This document shows positions 46,024-56,085 of a DNA stretch of 64,000 nucleotides, one piece after another (positions within the stretch are counted from its first letter, which is position 1; the number at the start of each line of letters is the position of its first letter). The notes below the pieces were generated by a model. It did no database searches, was not told where the DNA came from, and saw only the letters and a program-made list of their open reading frames with translations. Source of the stretch: Methanosphaera sp. ISO3-F5 (GTDB lineage: Archaea; Methanobacteriota; Methanobacteria; Methanobacteriales; Methanobacteriaceae); NCBI RefSeq assembly GCF_034480035.2, contig NZ_CP118753.2, positions 917,001 through 981,000 on the forward strand, read 5' to 3'. A program made the position numbers and the translations under genes.

Positions 46024-47700
46024 ATGAATAAAAAGGATGTTATAGTAATAGGAGCAGGAGTATCCGGTCTAACATGTAGTGTAAAGCTGGCAGAATACGG
46101 AAATCATGTAAAACTATTTTCACCATCACCACCAGAAAGATCACAATCCGTAATGGCAATGGGTGGAATAAATGCAGCACTAGACAACAAGGGACAGGAT
46201 GACTCACCAAGCCAACATTACACAGATACAATAAAAGGTGGACATAAAATAAACAATCATAAGGCAGTAAAAAAATTAACCAATAATGCTCCAAAGATAA
46301 TAGAATGGCTAAGTCAAATCGGAACAAGCTTTACACGAGACGAAAATAATAATATAGACCAAAGATACTTCGGAGGACAAAAAAAGAAAAGAACAGTATA
46401 TGCAGGAACACGAACAGGAAAACAGATAATAACAGCCATCAATACAAGGCTAAGAAAATATGAACACGAACACCACATAGAACATTATGCCGGATGGAGA
46501 TTCCTATCATTAATACTAAATAAAGAAAATGAATGCAAGGGCGTAATATTAATCAACGAATTAACAGATGAAATAAAATCATTCACATCCGATAACGTGG
46601 TAATAGCAACAGGCGGAATGAACAAGATTTTTGGAAAAATCTCCGGATCACAACAGAATGATGGTGGCACAACAGCAAGACTATTCCTGCAACAAATAAA
46701 ACTAGCAAACCTTGAAATGATACAATACCATCCAACCACAATAAAAACACCTGTAAAAAACATGCTGATAACAGAAGCCGCAAGAGCAGAAGGAGGCAGA
46801 CTATACACAATAAAAAACAATCAGAAATGGTACTTCATGGAAGAATGGTACCCCGAACAAGGAGCACTCATGCCAAGAGATGTGGTAACACAAAGCATAT
46901 ACAAAGTATGCAACCAATATAACATGGGAATAGATGGCGAAAACAAGGTATACTTAGACATCTCATTCTTACCCGAAGAAACAGTAAAGACAAAACTAGA
47001 GGAAATATATGAAATATGTACAAAATACCTGAACATGGATCCGACAAAAGAACCAATACCAGTCTATCCATGCATACATTACTTCATGGGGGGCATATTA
47101 ACAGACGAAAACCATAAAACAAGCATCAAAAACTTATATGCAATAGGAGAATGCTCCACACAATACCACGGAGCAAACAGACTAGGAGGAAACTCACTAC
47201 TAGGAGCAATACACGGAGGAATAACAGCAGCCAAGGAAATAAACAAGAAAACACCAACAGCTACCGAAGACAACCTACCCATAGAAAAACAACTAGAAAA
47301 AGAACAAACACAATACAACAAATGGAAACAGAACCAATCACCAAATAACACATCATCCTATAAAATAGAAGAAGAACTAGTCCATATAATGAATAATGCC
47401 ATGAGCATATACAGAGAAGAAATAACACTAAAAAAAGCAATACAACAACTAAAACAACTGGAAAAAGAGGAAATATACTCCCACAATAGCTACTACGAAT
47501 ATGTTTTAATAAAATCATTAATACCATTAGCCAAAGCATTCCTCAAATCAGCAATAGAAAGAAAAGAAAGTAGAGGAGCACACCAAAGAATAGACTACCC
47601 AGAAAAAGATGAAAAATACCAGAAAACAACAGTAATACAACAAAACAACAACCAATACAATATAACATTCAACAAAACAGACGAACAAATGAGATGGTAA
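46024..47700 (+). CDS. tfrA: Fumarate reductase/succinate dehydrogenase flavoprotein subunit (TfrA-like)
   Basis: 558 residues. The FAD-binding N-terminus is VIVIGAGVSGLTCSVKLAEYG; other family segments are SVMAMGGINAAL, VVIATGGMNKIF, EMIQYHPTTIK and the catalytic Arg region TEAARAEGGRLY, with GECSTQYHGANRLGGNSLLGAIHGG near residue 375-400. It reduces fumarate to succinate, using electrons from the iron-sulfur subunit encoded next. In methanogens this step serves biosynthesis in an incomplete reductive TCA pathway, with coenzyme M and B thiols as donors. AGGAG lies before ATG 46024. The end overlaps the next gene's first ATG. Confidence 0.92.
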   Translation: MNKKDVIVIGAGVSGLTCSVKLAEYGNHVKLFSPSPPERSQSVMAMGGINAALDNKGQDDSPSQHYTDTIKGGHKINNHKAVKKLTNNAPKIIEWLSQIGTSFTRDENNNIDQRYFGGQKKKRTVYAGTRTGKQIITAINTRLRKYEHEHHIEHYAGWRFLSLILNKENECKGVILINELTDEIKSFTSDNVVIATGGMNKIFGKISGSQQNDGGTTARLFLQQIKLANLEMIQYHPTTIKTPVKNMLITEAARAEGGRLYTIKNNQKWYFMEEWYPEQGALMPRDVVTQSIYKVCNQYNMGIDGENKVYLDISFLPEETVKTKLEEIYEICTKYLNMDPTKEPIPVYPCIHYFMGGILTDENHKTSIKNLYAIGECSTQYHGANRLGGNSLLGAIHGGITAAKEINKKTPTATEDNLPIEKQLEKEQTQYNKWKQNQSPNNTSSYKIEEELVHIMNNAMSIYREEITLKKAIQQLKQLEKEEIYSHNSYYEYVLIKSLIPLAKAFLKSAIERKESRGAHQRIDYPEKDEKYQKTTVIQQNNNQYNITFNKTDEQMRW

Positions 47701-48407
47701 ATATGCAAACATTAAAAGTAATAATAAAAACACAAGAAAACGGAAAAGAGAAAATTAAGGAATATGAATACAAAGAAGAACTCCACATCACAGTAACAAC
47801 ACTACTAGAAAAAATAAACCACACCTATGATACAAAAATACATTACTCTTCCAGCTGCCAACAAGGAATATGTGGAAGCTGTACAATGCTAATAAACGGA
47901 TGGCCAAAACTAGCATGCAAAACATTCATAGATGAACTAATCATGACCAAACATTTCCAAAAAATAACAATAGAACCACTAACAAAATTCCCAATAATCA
48001 AAGATCTGATAGTAGACAGAAACATAATACATAAAAACATGAAAAAAGCACAACAATGGCTAGAAAACGAAGCAAAAATCAATCCAAACAACATACAATT
48101 CGAATACGAAGTCTCACAATGCCTACTATGCGGGTGCTGCCTAGAAGTATGCCCCAACTACAACGGAGAAAACGACTTTATGGGAATAATCCTACCAGTA
48201 ACATCATCAAAAATCACATCCCAAGAAACAAACAAAGAAAAACAAGAAAAACACAAACAAATATACAAAAAACATTTCCAAAAACACTGCGTAAAAGCAC
48301 TAGTCTGTGAAGACATATGCCCCATGAAAATACCAACACAAAAAGCAATAACAAAAATGAATAACCTACTCGACAATTATAAATCAATTAAAAAACAGGA
48401 AAAATAA
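47694..48407 (+). CDS. tfrB: Fumarate reductase iron-sulfur subunit, short form (TfrB/SdhB-like)
   Basis: 237 residues. The [2Fe-2S] ligands are in SSSCQQGICGSCTMLINGWPKLAC; the C-terminal clusters are bound by CLLCGCCLEVCP and CVKALVCEDICP. Methanothermobacter TfrB is about twice as long because of a C-terminal CCG-repeat domain like HdrB, which handles the CoM-S-S-CoB disulfide; that domain is missing here, with a clean stop. So the electron donor may be different or supplied by a separate protein. Start ATG 47694 overlaps tfrA by 7 bases; ATG 47703 is an alternative. Confidence 0.88.
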   Translation: MVNMQTLKVIIKTQENGKEKIKEYEYKEELHITVTTLLEKINHTYDTKIHYSSSCQQGICGSCTMLINGWPKLACKTFIDELIMTKHFQKITIEPLTKFPIIKDLIVDRNIIHKNMKKAQQWLENEAKINPNNIQFEYEVSQCLLCGCCLEVCPNYNGENDFMGIILPVTSSKITSQETNKEKQEKHKQIYKKHFQKHCVKALVCEDICPMKIPTQKAITKMNNLLDNYKSIKKQEK

Positions 48408-48813
48408 AAAAACATGATGTAAATAGAATACATAACTATCATTTTACTTATTTTTAATATAAACTATAACTTTATCTATTGAAATATCTTTTAAAGTTCA
48501 ATAATTTAATACCTATTGATTTATTAAAAAATCATCAATCAAAGTATGAATATCATAATTTACAAAAAGCAATAAACTCTATGAAACACTTTTTCTATTC
48601 TTAATTCAATATATTCATAACTAATTTTAACTATCATAATAAATGCACCAACGTATTATCTATTTAATTATGTTTACATAATATTAATCCATTCCATCCA
48701 AAATATCAGTTATACAATTTATGATCCAATTATCATATATATGAAATTCACGTAAATCTTTTATCATATTCTTGATAAAAATATATTATATAATAGTTTG
48801 GATCGTAAATAAT
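48408..48813. other. AT-rich intergenic region without a visible gene
   Basis: About 400 bases between the fumarate reductase pair and the Nudix gene. Very A+T-rich; a possible TATA element (ATCATATATATGAAA near 48733) could serve the Nudix-helicase operon. No coding frame or structured RNA is evident. Confidence 0.45.
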
Positions 48814-49197
48814 ATGAAAGAAGTTGAAGTAGTAGCAGCAATAATACAAGACGGAGATAAATTTCTTGCCACGAAGAGAGGATATGGTGAATTCAAGGGA
48901 TTATGGGAATTTCCCGGTGGAAAAATAGAAGAAAACGAAACAAGAGAAGAAGCACTTATAAGGGAAATAAAAGAAGAATTAACCTGTGACATAAAGATTA
49001 AAAAATTCATGTTGACAGTTGAATATGATTATCCAACTTTTCATCTGATAATGCACTGTTATCTTTGTGAATTACTATCAGAATTCACATTACTAGAACA
49101 TGATGACTATGAATGGTTAAACAGGGACAATATATTGGATGTTGAATGGCTGGAAGCAGACATTAGCGTCGTAAATTACTTACTAACAAAAATATAA
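48814..49197 (+). CDS. Nudix hydrolase, MutT/8-oxo-dGTPase-like
   Basis: 127 residues with a complete Nudix box, GGKIEENETREEALIREIKEEL, preceded by LATKRGYGEFKGLWEFPGG. MutT-type enzymes remove oxidised nucleotides (8-oxo-dGTP to 8-oxo-dGMP). ATG 48814 gives the normal family start MKEVEVVAAII; upstream in-frame codons are not needed. The helicase gene starts about 26 bases downstream, so they form an operon. This Nudix-plus-helicase pairing may mean a role in nucleic-acid defence or repair rather than general housekeeping. Confidence 0.88.
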   Translation: MKEVEVVAAIIQDGDKFLATKRGYGEFKGLWEFPGGKIEENETREEALIREIKEELTCDIKIKKFMLTVEYDYPTFHLIMHCYLCELLSEFTLLEHDDYEWLNRDNILDVEWLEADISVVNYLLTKI

Positions 49198-49223
49198 TCA
49201 TTTTGATTTAGGGGGTGTGTATA

Positions 49224-51971
49224 TTGACTACAAACAGTCTCATTCAAAACAAGCCAGAAGAAAATATGAGGGTATTAAACGTAATTAAACAAGAACTGGA
49301 AAAATGTGATGAATTCTTGATGAGCGTAGCATTCATCACAACCAGTGGAATCACACCCCTACTACAAGTACTACATGATACAACAGCAAAGGGCAAAATA
49401 ATAACAACAGACTATAATTACTTCACACAACCCAACGCAATAAAGTCACTAATGAAACTAGAAAACGTGGAAGTAAGAATATTCAAATCAGAAGAAGTAG
49501 CATTTCATACAAAAGGGTACCTGTTTAACGAGGAAGGAAAATACAACATACTAATTGGAAGCAGCAACCTAACAGCAAATGCACTGATGAAAAACAAGGA
49601 ATGGAACGTGTACAACACATATAGCCCAGATGACAAATTTACACAAGACTTACTACGAACATTCCATGAATACTGGACACAATCACAAAAAGCAGAAGAA
49701 TACATAGAAGAATACACACAACTATACCAGGAAAACAAGCCAAAATACACAGTACACCACCAAAACAAAGTACAAGTATTCAAGCCCAACAACATGCAAC
49801 AAGAATTCATCAAAAACTTCAAACAATTACTACAAAAAGGAGAAAAACGAGGACTACTCATAAGCGCAACAGGAACAGGAAAAACATACGCATCAGCATT
49901 CGCAATACGAGAAGCCAAACCAGAACGACTACTATTTCTAGTACACAGAGAACAAATAGCAAAACAAGCACTAAACACCTACAAAACAGTACTAGAAGAA
50001 GACAACTTCGGACTACTCACAGGAAACCACCACGACAAAAACGCCAAATACATATTCAGCACAATACAAACAATGTCCAAAGAAGAAACATACACACAAT
50101 TCAAACAAACAGAATTCGACTACATAGTAATAGACGAAGTACACCGAGCAGGAGCACCAAGCTACCAGAAAATAATGCAATACTTCAAACCAAAATTCTA
50201 CCTAGGAATGAGCGCATCACCAGACAGAACAGACGACTTCGACATATACAAACTATTCCACCACAACATCATCTACGAAATACGACTCAAAAAAGCACTA
50301 GAAGAAAACATGCTATGCGACTTCCACTACTTCGGAATCAACGACCCAGTAGATGCCAACAACACAAGCGACGAACACGTAGACAAAATAATAGAAAACC
50401 TAGAATACTACAAACACTCAGGAAACAGAGTCAAAGGACTAATATTCTGCAACACAATAGAAAACGCAGAAACATACTCAGAGAAACTAAACCAAAGAGG
50501 ATACAAAACAGTAAGCCTCAGCGGAAAAAACACACAAGAAGAAAGAGAACAAGCCATACAAAAACTAATCACAAACAAAGAAAACACAGAACAACTAGAC
50601 TACATACTCACAGTAGACATATTCAACGAAGGAGTAGATATACAAGAAATCAACCAAATAGTAATGCTCAGACCAACAGAATCAAGCATAATATTCATAC
50701 AACAACTAGGAAGAGGCCTGAGAAAATCACGAGACAAAGAATACGTAGTAATCCTAGACTTCATAAGCAACTATGACAACAACTACCTAATACCAGTAGC
50801 ACTATCCGACGACAGAACATACAACAAAGACAAAATGAGAAAATTCATCATCAACATACCACACACAACAATAGGAAACTCAACAATAAACTTCGACAAA
50901 ATAGCCAAAGAAAAAATATACAAATCAATCAACGACGCAAGCCTAGAAAAAATATCGTTCATACGAGAAAAATACAAAACACTAAAAAACAAATTAAACA
51001 AAACACCAACACTAAACGACTTCTACGACTACGACGAACTAGATCCAATGTTCATCATATCATACATCAAAGGAAAATACACATCATACCCGGAACTACT
51101 ACCAAAAATAGACAAAGAAGCAGAAATAAACCTAGCAAAAGAACAATTACTATACCTAAAATTCATAACAACAAAACTAGCAAATGGAAAAAGACCACAC
51201 GAACTAACAATACTAAAAACACTAATAGAAAACCTAGAATATTATAAGGAAGATGATATAAATTACCAACATGCACTAACAGTACTCAACAAAACATTCT
51301 ACAAAGAAAAAGAACAAAAAGAATACCAAAACATCAATTTCTACGAAGAAAAACAAAACAAAATAACCATCAACAAAAACTTCAAAAAACACCTAAAAAA
51401 CAAACAATTCAAAGAAAACCTAGAAGACCTAATAACACTAGGACTCAAACAATACCAAGACAAATACCAACACATAAACAACACACAAGACCCATTCAAA
51501 TACTACCAAAAATACTCAAGAGACGACGTAGTAAGACTACTAAACCTCAAAAGCAACGATTCATCAACAATGTACGGATACCGAACAAAACAAGACATAA
51601 ATAATAATTTACACTGCCCAATATTCGTAACATACAACAAAAAAGAAACAATATCCAAAACAACACAATACGAAGACAAATTCATCAACAAACAACAATT
51701 CAACTGGATGACAAGATCCAACCTCAAAATACAATCAAAAGAAGTACAACAAATCATCAACCACTCCAGTAACGGAAACCAATTCTACCTATTCATCAAA
51801 AAAAGTGACGACGAAGGAAACGAATTCTACTACATAGGACAAGCCACACCAACACAACCAAAACAAACAACAATACAAAACGACAAAGGACAACACAAAC
51901 CAATCGTCAACTTCCAACTACAACTCAAACAAACAATACGACAAGACATATACGATTACATAACAAGTTAA
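49224..51971 (+). CDS. PLD-nuclease/SF2 helicase fusion with C-terminal DUF3427
   Basis: About 915 residues. N-terminal phospholipase-D-type nuclease domain with AFHTKGYLF...ILIGSSNLTANAL (HxK and Asn of the HKD motif, about residues 95-120). SF2 helicase core: ISATGTGKT (Walker A, about 215), IVIDEVHRAG (DEVH, about 303), MSASPDRTDD, and QQLGRGLRKS (motif VI, about 495). The C-terminal ~170 residues match DUF3427 (YSRDDVVRLLNL...GYRT...CPIFVTYNKKE...FYYIGQA). GGGGGTG at 49211-49217 suits TTG 49224; GTG 49215 is possible. The set of domains suggests DNA cutting and unwinding in defence. Codons are overwhelmingly C-ending. Confidence 0.9.
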   Translation: MTTNSLIQNKPEENMRVLNVIKQELEKCDEFLMSVAFITTSGITPLLQVLHDTTAKGKIITTDYNYFTQPNAIKSLMKLENVEVRIFKSEEVAFHTKGYLFNEEGKYNILIGSSNLTANALMKNKEWNVYNTYSPDDKFTQDLLRTFHEYWTQSQKAEEYIEEYTQLYQENKPKYTVHHQNKVQVFKPNNMQQEFIKNFKQLLQKGEKRGLLISATGTGKTYASAFAIREAKPERLLFLVHREQIAKQALNTYKTVLEEDNFGLLTGNHHDKNAKYIFSTIQTMSKEETYTQFKQTEFDYIVIDEVHRAGAPSYQKIMQYFKPKFYLGMSASPDRTDDFDIYKLFHHNIIYEIRLKKALEENMLCDFHYFGINDPVDANNTSDEHVDKIIENLEYYKHSGNRVKGLIFCNTIENAETYSEKLNQRGYKTVSLSGKNTQEEREQAIQKLITNKENTEQLDYILTVDIFNEGVDIQEINQIVMLRPTESSIIFIQQLGRGLRKSRDKEYVVILDFISNYDNNYLIPVALSDDRTYNKDKMRKFIINIPHTTIGNSTINFDKIAKEKIYKSINDASLEKISFIREKYKTLKNKLNKTPTLNDFYDYDELDPMFIISYIKGKYTSYPELLPKIDKEAEINLAKEQLLYLKFITTKLANGKRPHELTILKTLIENLEYYKEDDINYQHALTVLNKTFYKEKEQKEYQNINFYEEKQNKITINKNFKKHLKNKQFKENLEDLITLGLKQYQDKYQHINNTQDPFKYYQKYSRDDVVRLLNLKSNDSSTMYGYRTKQDINNNLHCPIFVTYNKKETISKTTQYEDKFINKQQFNWMTRSNLKIQSKEVQQIINHSSNGNQFYLFIKKSDDEGNEFYYIGQATPTQPKQTTIQNDKGQHKPIVNFQLQLKQTIRQDIYDYITS

Positions 51972-52038
51972 CGTTATTTTTCTTAGTTAACTATTTTTTT
52001 AGGAAGAATATTCTGTGTTATAGTTCAGACATTTAAAT

Positions 52039-52440
52039 TTATATAATAAATAATTCCGTATTAGCAGACGAACCATCAACAACTAAAGTCCTATTTTTAC
52101 TTTTATAACCTTTATTTATTTTTTTAAGAATATTATTAACAGCATTTTGAAGATTATCTTTATCACAACAAATCTCCTCAATACTTCTTGAGCTGTTAAC
52201 AACATTTCAAAATTTAAATATTCTACAAGCTTAGATTTATTAAATAACTCAGTCAGTGTGAAAGATATATCATTTTCAAAAGATGATGATAAAAAAATAG
52301 TTTTGCTGCTGTTTTAAATCTTTTGATTCTTTAAAGCCATTTCTAGCTAAAATATTATCAGTTGATCTAGAACGTGATAATATCAAATATTTTGTTTAAC
52401 AACATATAATTAGGGTCTTGTTCATTGTAATTTAATCCAT
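52039..52440 (-). pseudogene. Transposase relic of the same DDE family
   Basis: Minus-strand pieces in shifting frames read MLHGLNYNEQDPNYMLLNKIFDI, LSRSRSTDNILARNGFKES, then SSSFENDISFTLTELFNKSKLVEYLNFEMLLTAQEV, and finally KGYKSKNRTLVVDGSSANT. These parallel the N-terminal half of the transposase at 53102 (MLLGLNFDNSN...IFNIID). At least three frame breaks and loss of the middle and C-terminal catalytic region show that it is dead. No terminal repeats were found. Confidence 0.7.
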
Positions 52441-52918
52441 GTAACATTAGTATAGCTAAAACTATATATATTATGGGTTTTATATAAATATAACAATTAA
52501 TAACCCATAATTTCTAAAATAAATTTCATAACATATACTATTTCTATAACACAATTAATATATATTTAAATAATAAAAATAAACGATATGTGAGTTAAAA
52601 TAAATTGATTTTCTAGAACCTAAAAGGATTAAATAAGAAAATAAGTTAGTACATATCATTGGTCAAAACTCATTATTTTTTGATTTATATAATTGATGGA
52701 AGTAGTTTCCATACTATTAAGTCTATTTTAAACATTAACAAATTCTTCAAGTTTTTCATAAACTTCTGGGTTTCCATACTATTAAGTATATTTTAAACAT
52801 ATTTAACTGGAAACATTGGAACTATGAAAACGGGTTGTTTCCATACTATTAAATATATAAACTAGGTAGTAATTGTTCATTTTTCTTCATCCTCACAGTT
52901 TCTATACTATTAAGTCTA

Positions 52919-54178
52919 TTTAGGGGTCTAGAAAATTAATATTTTTTTACGACCTAAAAACGCTGATTTTTTAGTATTAAACATTTAATTAATCTTGGTT
53001 AAAAATAATACATTTGATTTTTACTTGGATTTTTATGAAAGGTTTTTATTATCGAAATATTTAAATAAAACCTTTAATAAACATATTAATAGTGATTCAA
53101 AATGTTATTAGGTTTAAATTTCGATAATTCCAACCCATATACTAGTTTGTTAGAAGAAATATTTAATATTATTGATTCTAGAAGAATCCAACAAATAATA
53201 GCTTCAAATGGTATAAAACCATTGAATAAGTTTAATTTTACTTTAAAAGTTATTTTTATTAGTCAATTTTTTAATTTAAAGGTTTCATACATCATTGATG
53301 AAATAAATAGGAAACCCGAAGTCAAATCTTTTTTTAATATTAAAAATATGTTATCAGTTTCTCAGGTTACAGAACTGATTGGACGTTTTTCTGCCCAAAC
53401 AATAGAAAAAACTATCAATACAATACTCAGATATCTTAATAGAAATAATAGAGTTCAATCACATACTTATTTACTTGATACAACTCCATTGGATGTTGAT
53501 TATAATTTTGATAGTAAGAAGATTTCCAAGAAAAATCTTGAAAATAAAGATCCAAAATGAGGTCATGGAACAAGTATTGGCTTCTATATAGGCTTTAAAG
53601 GAACTTTTGTACTATATTACAATACCATGATGCCTGTTTTATTCATAATACACCCAGGTTCACCCCCCCCGACAGTCAAATATTCCTAAAAATACTAGAA
53701 CAAATGAAAAAACACCACCTATTACACCACAATGATAAAATACTAGCTGATAGAGGATATTATAATTATGAAAACTATGAAATAGGCTTAAAAAAATACC
53801 ACATACAACCATTAATCCTCACTAAATCCAATTCCAACATAGAAAAACTAAACAACGCATTAACCAGTCCATTAGAATATTTCAGACAAAACAAAAAAGA
53901 TAAAGAAAATAAAAGTAAATTCATAAAATTACAAACTCATTTTGAAAAACATAATCAAAAGAAAAAGAATTAAATATGTAAGAAGCCATATCGAAGACTT
54001 TTTTAAATTCCTTAAAGAAGGACTAAATTTAAAACATTTCCACAAATATACAACAGAATCCGTTAAAAAAACAACATTACTAACTGTATTATTAGCATCC
54101 TTAATAATTAATCAAGGATACACAACAAAAACAGACTTACAAATGCTTTCTGAAGGACGAATAATCTAGACCCCTAAA
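52919..54178 (+). mobile_element. DDE insertion sequence inside a CRISPR repeat
   Basis: 1,260 bp. The ends are TTTAGGGGTCTAGA (52919-52932) and the exact inverse TCTAGACCCCTAAA (54165-54178). The 5 bases GTCTA occur on both sides (52914-52918 and 54179-54183); deleting the element and one copy restores a full CRISPR repeat starting at 52898. It is the same family as the element at 7404-8773. The inverted repeats and target duplication are perfect although the transposase is broken. Confidence 0.95.
53102..54169 (+). pseudogene. DDE transposase of the CRISPR-inserted element, broken
   Basis: The N-terminal frame (MLLGLNFDNSNPYTSLLEEIF..., with the first Asp in YLLDTTPLDVDY) ends at TGA 53558-53560 after NKDPK; the same frame continues GHGTSIGFYIGFKGTFVLYY to HPGSP, where a C8 run near 53662-53670 shifts it. 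The next frame has ILADRGYYNYENYEIGLKKYH (second Asp), and another shift near 53965 leads to RSHIEDFFKFLKEGLNLKHFHKYTT (Glu). Its TAG stop overlaps the right terminal repeat. One nonsense and two shifts make it inactive unless some are sequencing errors. Confidence 0.9.
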
Positions 54179-55583
54179 GTCTATTTTAAACACGTTTCAA
54201 ATCATTATACTCCTCACGTTTACTATGAGTTTCCATACTATTAAGTCTATTTTAAACTCCATCCTTTAATCTTAGGATGTCCACTCGTATCTGGTTTCCA
54301 TACTATTAAGTCTATTTTAAACAAGCATTGAGGTATGAGTTTATATATTAAAAAAGAGTTGTTTCCATACTATTAAGTCTATTTTAAACATTGTACTGAG
54401 TTTGTGAGTATAGGGTATTCATGAGTAGTTTCCATACTATTAAGTCTATTTTAAACTCAAGTTCCACACCCATATTTATAAGGATCTCCTTGTTTCCATA
54501 CTATTAAGTCTATTTTAAACTTTTCTTGCCGGATTTGATTTCTCTTATGTTTTCTGGGTTTCCATACTATTAAGTCTATTTTAAACACATATCTTCATCA
54601 ACATTATACCCTACATCTAGGGTTTCCATACTATTAAGTCTATTTTAAACTCCGTTTTCTTTCATATATTCAACGCTTTTATTATGGTTTCCATACTATT
54701 AAGTCTATTTTAAACTGAATGTACAACATTATATTGCAATACAGATTAAGAAGTTTCCATACTATTAAGTCTATTTTAAACCCTATAATTTCATATGTAA
54801 AAGGTTTTATTTCAAATTCGTTTCCATACTATTAAGTCTATTTTAAACAACATACACACCAACCAAAAACAAGTAGTGGGAGGGGTTTCCATACTATTAA
54901 GTCTATTTTAAACAAAAAATATTTGGAAGGGGTGTAAGTGACATAAAAGCGTTTCCATACTATTAAGTCTATTTTAAACAAGAGAAATATCCTGATTGGA
55001 GGGAATGGAATAAAAAATGTTTCCATACTATTAAGTCTATTTTAAACATTACTCTTGTTATCTTAAATTCTTTTTGAACTGAATTGGTCGTTTCCATACT
55101 ATTAAGTCTATTTTAAACGCATTAATGAAGTCTGTTACGAAACCGGCTGCTTGTCCACGTTTCCATACTATTAAGTCTATTTTAAACCTCATATACTACA
55201 TCTCCCACATATAATTTTATCTGTTGTTTCCATACTATTAAGTCTATTTTAAACAGGATACGATTTAATCAGTTTCAGGAAACACTTCTTCGTTTCCATA
55301 CTATTAAGTCTATTTTAAACTCCTTGTGAACACTTTCATAGCAGGGTGGGAATGGCTGTTTCCATACTATTAAGTCTATTTTAAACCAGTTGCAGATGAA
55401 TTTAACAAGATTAAAGAGAAGAGTTTCCATACTATTAAGTCTATTTTAAACTTATGATCTTTAAATGTATTACTTAGTTCATCAATCTGTTTCCATACTA
55501 TTAAGTCTATTTTAAACCTGGTATAGTTGAAGTGTTTAGCAGATATGATAAACAGTTTCCATACTATTAAGTCTATTTTAAAC

Positions 55584-55619
55584 ATCATATAAATTGTCTA
55601 CAGCATCACAAACAGTGTT
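55584..55619. other. CRISPR spacer, one of two that target related sequences (a)
   Basis: A 36-base spacer starting ATCATATAAATTGTCTAC. It matches the spacer at 57047-57082 in 28 of 36 positions, far above chance for unrelated spacers. The two were probably taken from diverged relatives of the same virus or plasmid gene. Confidence 0.8.
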
Positions 55620-56047
55620 GTTTCCATACTATTAAGTCTATTTTAAACGGGGTTACGCCTCCTTATAAAACAGTTACACGAACTTAGTTTCCATACTATT
55701 AAGTCTATTTTAAACAAAATATACAGCATCAAAACAAAAAATTATTTTTTGAGTTTCCATACTATTAAGTCTATTTTAAACAACATATATAGTAATAGAA
55801 AGTGGCACACTGCCCTACCGTTTCCATACTATTAAGTCTATTTTAAACAAAAATTGGGTGTCGGGGATGCATATATTACAATGTGCGTTTCCATACTATT
55901 AAGTCTATTTTAAACACTTTGTTTTCAACGAGTGCTTTTATTTCTGCATCTGTGTTTCCATACTATTAAGTCTATTTTAAACTTTTGGTTTTGATTTGTC
56001 TGATAATTATACTGTTACGTTTCCATACTATTAAGTCTATTTTAAAC

Positions 56048-56085
56048 CCTGGTTCGATTCCAGGCAACCCCTAATCTACCATTTG
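56048..56085. other. CRISPR spacer resembling a tRNA 3' end
   Basis: The 38-base spacer begins with CCTGG-TTCGATT-CCAGG, a perfect tRNA T-arm (5-bp stem and a 7-base TTCGANT loop), followed by CAACCCC, which fits a 7-base acceptor strand, then TAATCTACC. This looks like the 3' end of a tRNA gene and its flank, a classic integration site of archaeal viruses and plasmids. Confidence 0.65.

Noticed and set aside
50315-50776. A 153-codon Arg/Thr/Gln-rich frame inside the helicase gene
   Set aside because: Out-of-frame reading of C-ending codons; no start signal and an implausible composition.
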